Of a DNA stretch of 64,000 bases, positions 57,961 to 64,000 are shown piece after piece. The translations under genes were made by a program, and so were the position numbers. The notes under the pieces were generated by a model that did no database searches, was not told the origin of the DNA, and saw only the letters and a program-made list of their open reading frames with translations. This DNA comes from Diphasiastrum complanatum. Taxonomy: Eukaryota; Streptophyta; Lycopodiopsida; Lycopodiales; Lycopodiaceae. The first letter of the stretch is position 1, and each line of letters starts with the position of its first letter. The stretch covers positions 35,164,496 to 35,228,495 of the forward strand of contig CM055109.1 in the NCBI GenBank assembly GCA_029204225.1, given 5' to 3'.

Positions 57961-59986
57961 AAATTCATGACATTGATCGAACTATTGACTCAAAGACAAT
58001 CCCAAATTGAAAAGATCATTATATGCAGTATTTTTGATATCACCAAGTGTACACCTTAATGCATCCATATCGCAACAACAAAATCCCAAGGTGGATCCAA
58101 AATGTTCATCAATATTAAACCGCGGTTTTGATTTTTTATGAGACTACCAAGGTATAAAAGAGCGCGACATGCAAAAAAGGGTTGTGCTAAGGTAAAAAAG
58201 AGCGAGGCGTGCAACAGATTGAGCCACTAAAACAAGAAATGATCAAGGAATCATATCCTCTAAGAGTATCTAATTGCATGAAAAGGGCTTCCCTTGTCTA
58301 ACACTATTTAAGAGAGTCATTACAAGTTACATTAAGCGTACCTTGAGTTTGTCATTGACGAATGATGACTTCGTGAAGGGGGATTAGAATGTGGCCCTAA
58401 TGTACCCCGAAATGACTAGTAACCAAATGGGTCAAGTGACTCTACCAATGGCGAGGTACAACTGATGACGAGTGAATAACTGACTGCCAGTAGTAGGCAT
58501 GACTAGTCTAGGCAATTGACCAAGTCAACCTGTGGGGCCAACCACTTGGGCACAATGAAGCATGAGAGTGGTAGTTCGGTCAGAGGGCTTGTTTGGCCTG
58601 CCTAACGCCATGGGGATAGCAAGTAACTAGTATAAGAGTTTGCCTATGATTGGAAGGAGATCCATTCTTTCCTTGTTAGACTCTTGTGTGATGTGTTTAT
58701 GCTGACGATGATCACCTACTCACCTGTTGTGGGTCCTGCCTCATCACTCATGATCACTAGACTGAGTGGGTACTGATGCCTATACCATTTTTGGCCATGC
58801 CTTGCTTTGCAAGGAGGACTTAGCATTCATGTTGAGGATTGACCTGCTTGGGTCGTGGACTTAATTTAAAAGACATAAATAAATATTTTTTATTTGTATT
58901 TTTTATTTTTGTGAGTTAAACATGTGGCATTTTAAATAAATTGGCTATTTCTATGGATTTTTCATAGCTAATGCTTTTTCGTTTTTTTGTTACTTTTTAA
59001 ATACTTATAGTTATTTTGATTAAGGAATTTTGGATTATTAAGAGATTGACACGTGGTTTTCCAATTGTTGTGGTCTTTGAATGGGTTTTGGGTTTTTGAG
59101 CTACGTGCTTTCTAAAGTTTCGTTCATCACGTTTCTTGCCTTTTTCTAACCTGCTCATTGTACCTGCATGCTGCATGCATGGTGATGAGTAAGGCCAATA
59201 TCACAGTCGCTACATCCACGTTCACAGAGGACACAACTTCCGCTCTGGCAAGAAGAAGATGAACTACACAAATTCATGCTACAGGGATCTTCCACAAAGT
59301 GAGTTAGAATCTAGATCGAAGAACACATGGAGGCTTGAAATGCTATTGACCTTGAAGGATTCGACTGTATAATGTCGTGCAGCTTCGATGGAATTTCAGA
59401 TGAGAGGTTACCTCTCATCTGCAAAAGGTCTTATCTGAAACGTCTCATCTCAATGAATTTGTGTAGCAAAACGTCAAATAAATCTAGAGATGTCGGCTTT
59501 GGAGGTTGATGGAATTTGCGCTTGTACCGATCCATAGATCCAGCGCATCATATGTCTTTAGTTACTTTATGAACGAGAACAATTGTGGAGGGGCATCGAC
59601 CATTTTGATGGCGCGGTTGCCGAATGTTGTTTGATCTTCCCATCTGTTGTCCCGTTATATGAGGGCTGTATCTGTGGTTGCGTCTGTGATTTGGCATCTC
59701 TGGGTGCATTTGTGATTTGGCAAGCACAAATAGCATAACAAAATTTGGTCATTCCAATTAGCGGAGGTGATTGTTAAACAAAGCTTGAAAATATCATGTT
59801 TGCAACAACGCCATATTTCCATTTCTAGTATCAGACAATATATCGATACAAGCACAGGCAGGCGTTGTTGTCCATTCGAAATTGCTTGTTATTCTTATTA
59901 TTATAATTATGGTTGGCAATTGCTTCATCCTACAGTTTTCATCAGGTTTTGATAATCCAAAACAGAGAGTTTCAGATGGTTTCTCA
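57961..59986. other. Spacer, no gene recognised
   Basis: Contains two similar words near 58150-58215 (AAGGTATAAAAGAGCGCGAC and AAGGTAAAAAAGAGCGAGGC), T-rich sequence at 58880-59030 and a perfect 25 bp hairpin at 59397-59421. Only short frames without domains. Confidence 0.55.
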
Positions 59987-60825
59987 GACAGGATCCGACG
60001 GCAAGACAATTGTGGCTGGTAGATGTCTATCCGTCTCCTCAAGTCTCCACTTCCGTCGTAGAGACTTACAATAGTGTTCTTTCAACTCGTTCATGTCATT
60101 AGACATAGAGCGTCGCACTAACACCAACCTCAACTGACCAGTCTCGCAAGTTATATCATCTTTGACAGTGATTTGATAGAGCTCTCATAGACATAACCGT
60201 TAATTCAAACACTTGGTTATTTATCCTCGCAATCCATTTCATGCTTTTGTTGTATGCTCCTGTGATATCAGCTGAGAAAACTTATCATGAACCGCTCTCA
60301 GTTGCAAAGATCATAGGCAGTGCCTTTGAACCTTTCTCCCATGATGGCAAAGTGTGATGATGTGTTCCTCGCCATGACAAATTATACACGACTTGTTGTC
60401 TGATGTATCGTAGAGATGTGGTTCCAAAATATTTGAACGCTGCAGTGGGAACGATCAAGACCAAGAGGACTACCCAATTCAAAGATTGGTGTCGTACATG
60501 ATTAAAATGTAGAATCAACTACCAGCTTCTTGCAGTAGTTCTAGGTCGTCATCTAGCAAAGGTGCAAAGAGCAATCTACATGATATCCAACTCCACTAGC
60601 GACGCTAAAGTATTTTCGAGAATTAATCACAAGTTTGATTTAATGTACGCAAAGCATGCTTTGTGCGTTAGTACATTAGAGAGGGAATGGAGGAGGGTGA
60701 ATTCTCTGAGGCCAGAGAAGGATCTAGCAGCACTTGAAAAGGACTATGAAGAGGTGGGTGCTGAGTCTGCTGAGGGTGAGGGTGAGGGTGAAGCTGAAGG
60801 AAAGGAGTACTGGATTTACTCCTAA
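59987..60825 (+). pseudogene. Alpha-tubulin pseudogene, intronless
   Basis: Pieces of the C-terminal half of alpha-tubulin occur in the right order on the plus strand: DRIR..DNC (59987), YPSPQVSTSVVE and YNSVLST (60028-60090), SLDIERR and TNLN.PVSQVISSLT (to 60170), [111 protein letters not shown], ending GKEY plus four extra codons. Two internal deletions, several frameshifts and stops make it non-functional. No introns interrupt it, which suggests a processed copy. A poly-A tail is not evident. Confidence 0.88.
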
Positions 60826-62067
60826 ATTGCATGACTCTTAATCCATTTTCAACAAGTCTAAGATAAACAAGCAATTCAATAGTTCTAATAATCACTAGCG
60901 TTCAAAAGAATATGTATATGCTTGCACCTCAACATGAGTTTCACAATTAAACATATGACTTCAATGTTCAGCTATTCTATGTCATTTTTTTCCTGTCACA
61001 ATATAGTTTCATACTCTAGAATTTGCTTTAATTTCCTAGTTTGAGATAGGAGATACGATGGGGATTGCCAAAAGAGCTTCTAACTATAGCTATGACTAGT
61101 CTAAGTAGGGGGTTGTGTCTAGTAGCTTGGTACTCAAATCATGCAAATGTTTAAAATAAACAGCACTTGATGGTTACAAATTTCCAAGATTGATCTTATG
61201 TACTAAAAATACTAAAGGTGTGTGTGTCATTTGTGGTATATGAATGGGAATTACTATGAAATCATTTGGACTTCTAAAAAGTTAGAAATAGGAAATAGAA
61301 ATCAAATTTTTAGTACTCATTAATATAAGACATACAACAAGGAAATATATAAAGATCTAGGAGCTCAAGACCTTTCCTAAAATAGAAGCTTGAAACACTT
61401 TAGATAACATGTAGATGCTCGATCATGGTGCGGGTGTCAAGAGTGAAGCAACTTATATGTCAAGAGTGAAGCAACTTATATGTCTACTCAATTCACCTTA
61501 TATGTAAAGTTGATGCTACATGAGACGTCTAGCTAGTTATTGATCAAGACACCATGTCAATACAAATACATCTCATATCTACATTGTCTTTTACAATTAT
61601 GCCATATATAGCACACAATTCAATCATGTTTGGACAAACATACAAAATTCAATAAATTTACTTGGAATTACATACACTTATTGGTCAGATATATTTGTGG
61701 CTTGCCACAATGCACTTGTTTTGGTAAGTTGCCTGGCTGTGAATTTAAGGGCTGCCAGAACGAGCATTTTGGCTTGGCCCTAATTCCTGGTTACACGTGC
61801 CTAAATGGTAGTTCTTTTCATAGTACATATAGGAGATATTTGTTTTCCGTTTTTTTGTCAATTCGCATTGTCGTCTATTTCATCTTCTGTGCGCAGAAGA
61901 GCATAATCCCAAGGAGACGAGCGAGTCGGCGGAGCTTTTGCCCTAGAGTTGCTGTGGAGGCCGGGATCGTGCGAGCTTTGCATAGATCGTAAGAAGCACA
62001 AGCATGCCTTTCTTTCTCGCTTCTGACCTTCATTTGCTGTGTCTGGTTGCCTTTCAATCTGCTTAAG
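60826..62067. other. Spacer, no gene recognised
   Basis: Includes a 23 bp tandem duplication (TCAAGAGTGAAGCAACTTATATG at 61437 and 61460). 61630-61992 is open for 120 codons with several cysteines (CGLPQCTCFGKLPGC) but no known domain. A GC-richer piece at 61890-61995 ends in a donor-like ATCGTAAGAAG and could be an old exon. Confidence 0.45.
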
Positions 62068-62360
62068 AAGTTAGGGAAATTAGGGCGTATAATTTTGCAG
62101 TCTGTGCTGTTCGCCGTGATAAGTTCATCTTTGCCTTTTATTCTCGTGTGGAAGTTAGGGCGTGAGATTTTCAGTGTGGTTGTCTGGTGTGATCAGGTTA
62201 TCATTGCCTTTAATCTTGTTCAAGAAGTTAGGGTGTAACATTTTGGAGTCTTTGTTGTTTGCCATGATCTGTTCATTTGCTGTGTCTTTTGTTTTGCTCA
62301 AGAGATGAGGGCGTGACATTTTGCAGTATTTTCTGTTTGCAAAGAGCTTCTTGTGATCAT
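62068..62360 (+). repeat. Degenerate 70-78 bp tandem repeat
   Basis: Four successive units start with GTTAGGGCGT or a variant (GTTAGGGCGTATAATTTTGC, GTTAGGGCGTGAGATTTTC, GTTAGGGTGTAACATTTTGG, GATGAGGGCGTGACATTTTGC), each followed by a TTTGCC/TTTGCT-rich segment. Units have diverged, so the array is old. Confidence 0.7.
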
Positions 62361-62785
62361 GGTTAGATGGGAACGTTTTGGAAAACATTCATAGTGGTTG
62401 TCTACTTATTGAAAGCTCTAGGAATTTGTGCAGTGAGCGTTCTTTAAGAATGATTTCTTTCTGGACCGTTTGTTTTCCAATAGGATTGGAGACATATATA
62501 TATATCTCCAAAAGTCGTAGTCCTTTTACCAAACTCAAAATTTGGATCGTCTGTTTGAGACACGAAGTAACAAAGACAAACTTCCTCCTGTTTTTTCCTT
62601 AATTGCTTCAAAACACAAGATATTCCAGTTGTTCACAATATCTTACGTCTAAGAACTTGGCATTCTTGCTTAGGTCTTCAGCATTGTACTTTGTATTCGT
62701 TGGTCTTTTTGGACGAGCAGTTCATGTTGAAATACTATTTGGTCTGTGTATGTGTGTATACTAGCGAAGTGTGCCCGCCGATGGG
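62361..62785. other. Spacer
   Basis: No coding domain recognised. A short TA run lies at 62491-62504. Confidence 0.5.
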
Positions 62786-62811
62786 GTGTGTGTGTGTGTG
62801 TGTGCACGTGG

Positions 62812-62861
<50 letters not shown>
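62786..62861. repeat. Compound (TG)n and (GA)n microsatellite
   Basis: TG repeats at 62786-62804 are separated by CACGTGGC from GA repeats at 62813-62861, followed by an imperfect AGAGAG tail to 62875. A CACGTG word sits between the two runs. Confidence 0.95.
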
Positions 62862-62865
<4 letters not shown>

Positions 62866-63114
62866 GAGAGAGAGAAAGACCTTTATTAATGTCCATGAGA
62901 TACCCTAAGGTTCAAACGACTAATAAACAGGTACATGTCAAGTATGCATGGTGGGAGCATGAAAGCTCTACCACCTAAAAGAAACAAGACTACAGAAAAA
63001 AGTTCCTCTTCTTCGTGTGCTGCGGACCAGCTGCTACAATTCCGCTAACGACCGGAAGTTGGGGCTTTGTCCGCTGGCATCGTTCATGGCCTAAGACCCC
63101 GATCGTACGCCACA
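62862..63114. other. Spacer before a copia fragment
   Basis: A GC-richer stretch (63000-63110) has no domain. The copia reading frame begins at about 63115 without a visible integrase. Confidence 0.5.
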
Positions 63115-64000
63115 CAGCACAATCTGGAAATTCACCAGATTGATGTGAAAATAGCCTTTCTCCACGGAGATCTAGAGAAGGAAATCTTCATGAAGTAGCC
63201 TGAAGGATTTAGAGACTCCGACAATCGACAATATGTCTGTCGGTTGCAGAGATGCATCTATGATCTAAAACATGCATCACGAGCTTGGTATAAGAAGCTC
63301 GATAGATAGTCTTCTGAAGTCTCTAGACTTCAATCCTACAGAACCGGACTGTAATGTCTACATAAAAAGAGTAGGAAAAGATTTTGTGATACTGACTATG
63401 TTCATGGATGATTCCCTAATGATAGGAAATTCCTTGATGCTGATCATAGACACGAAGAGTCAGATTTCTAAAAGTTATGAAATCACAGATCTTGGAGAAG
63501 CAACGAAATGCCTCGGGCTGGAGATCAGAAGAGATCGAACAAAGGGCGAAATGCACTTGAGTCAGTCAGAATATGCCAAAAAGGTGCTCAAGGAGTACCA
63601 CATGATGGACTGCAAAGAAAAAGCCACACCAATGATAGCTGGAGCCAAGCTGACGAAGCAGGATTGCCCAAAAACGGAAGAGGAAGGACAAAAGATGGCA
63701 GGTATACCCTACCAAAACTTGATCGGTAGTTTGATGTACCTTACAATTTGTACTAGACCCGATCTAGCTTTCTCTGTTTACGCCTTAAGCCAATTCTCTT
63801 CCAATCCTGGCATGGCACATTGGCAAATGGCAAAACGAATCCTACAATATCTGCAGGGTACCCAAAATATGGGATTAACCTACAGAGTTGAAAACGAAGG
63901 AAAAGGATTTGAGCTACACCACTACAATGATGCAAGCTGGGTGAGCTGCAAAGATGACATCAAGTCCATATAGTAGTCGTATGCTTGTCATCTTGACCAT
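63115..64000 (+). pseudogene. Copia reverse transcriptase and RNase H start, runs off the window
   Basis: The segment begins inside RT (HNLEIHQIDVKIAFLHGDLE, EIFMK, PEGF, CRLQRCIYDLKHASRAWYKK). A GATA tandem duplication near 63302 shifts the frame. It continues with DFNPTEPDCNVYIK, the active site FMDD (63400, TMFMDDSLMIG), LGLEIRRDRTKGEMHL and YQNLIGSLMYL, then the RNase H entry TRPDLAFSVYALSQF and LHHYNDASWVSCKDD. A TAG after EIFMK and stops after DDIKSI (near 63971) break it. The 3' end lies outside the window. Confidence 0.85.

Noticed and set aside
60285-60895. Minus-strand frames overlapping the tubulin region
   Set aside because: Antisense shadows of the alpha-tubulin pseudogene.
61630-61992. 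Cysteine-containing 120-codon frame as a small secreted protein
   Set aside because: No cleavable signal peptide, no known cysteine pattern and no supporting regulatory context.

Overview
This window is nuclear DNA of a land plant and consists almost entirely of decayed, nested LTR retrotransposons. Plant signs are Ty3/gypsy and Ty1/copia polyproteins with plant-type primer sites (initiator-Met tRNA at 29656, Asp tRNA at 32926), an alpha-tubulin pseudogene near 60 kb, and low GC. Helitron-type replicase and endonuclease fragments and a DUF7869-like pseudogene hint at a non-flowering lineage (fern, lycophyte or bryophyte), but this is a weak inference. No intact protein-coding host gene is visible. 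The only host-like signals are a promoter-like block at the left edge and the tubulin pseudogene.

Layout. 1-1190: promoter-like, ACGT-core-rich sequence probably serving a minus-strand gene beyond the left edge. 3022-6840: an inverted, truncated gypsy element (family A). 6841-8852: the 3' end of a non-coding LTR element (LARD-like) with its 3' LTR. 8853-11841: the pol half of a second family A gypsy. 11842-14171: copia LTRs, a Helitron replicase fragment and a copia integrase scrap. 14593-16921: a second, inverted LARD 3' end. 16922-21173: a chimera of two copia elements with a 242 bp 3' LTR. 21741-21855: a long CA microsatellite. 22870-26343: Helitron-type endonuclease, partial copia LTR, unidentified open frames and copia protease/gag. 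26592-29174: the gag-protease half of the split family A gypsy. 29175-29667: 5' LTR and primer site of the LARD. 32926-41600: a large gypsy element (family B) with gag, protease, RT, RNase H, integrase and an extra downstream coiled-coil ORF. 41807-47693: a nearly complete copia element. 49003-54362: a chromovirus. 55341-56013: DUF7869-like pseudogene. 56311-56884: a copia gag joined directly to a 3' LTR. 57202-57960: another copia end. 59987-60825: alpha-tubulin pseudogene. 62068-62861: degenerate tandem repeats and microsatellites. 63115-64000: copia RT running off the right edge.

The most informative observation is that the LARD's two 480 bp LTRs carry the same 5 bp target duplication and each abuts one half of the same gypsy reading frame, yet the two ends lie in inside-out order 20 kb apart. 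An uninterrupted family A copy at 5290 supplies the empty site. This points to a large duplication or rearrangement, or an assembly join. Most reading frames carry many stops. In family B those I checked are explained by C-to-T or G-to-A changes, as expected from methylated, silenced DNA. All protein assignments are from motifs read by eye and no database search was run.
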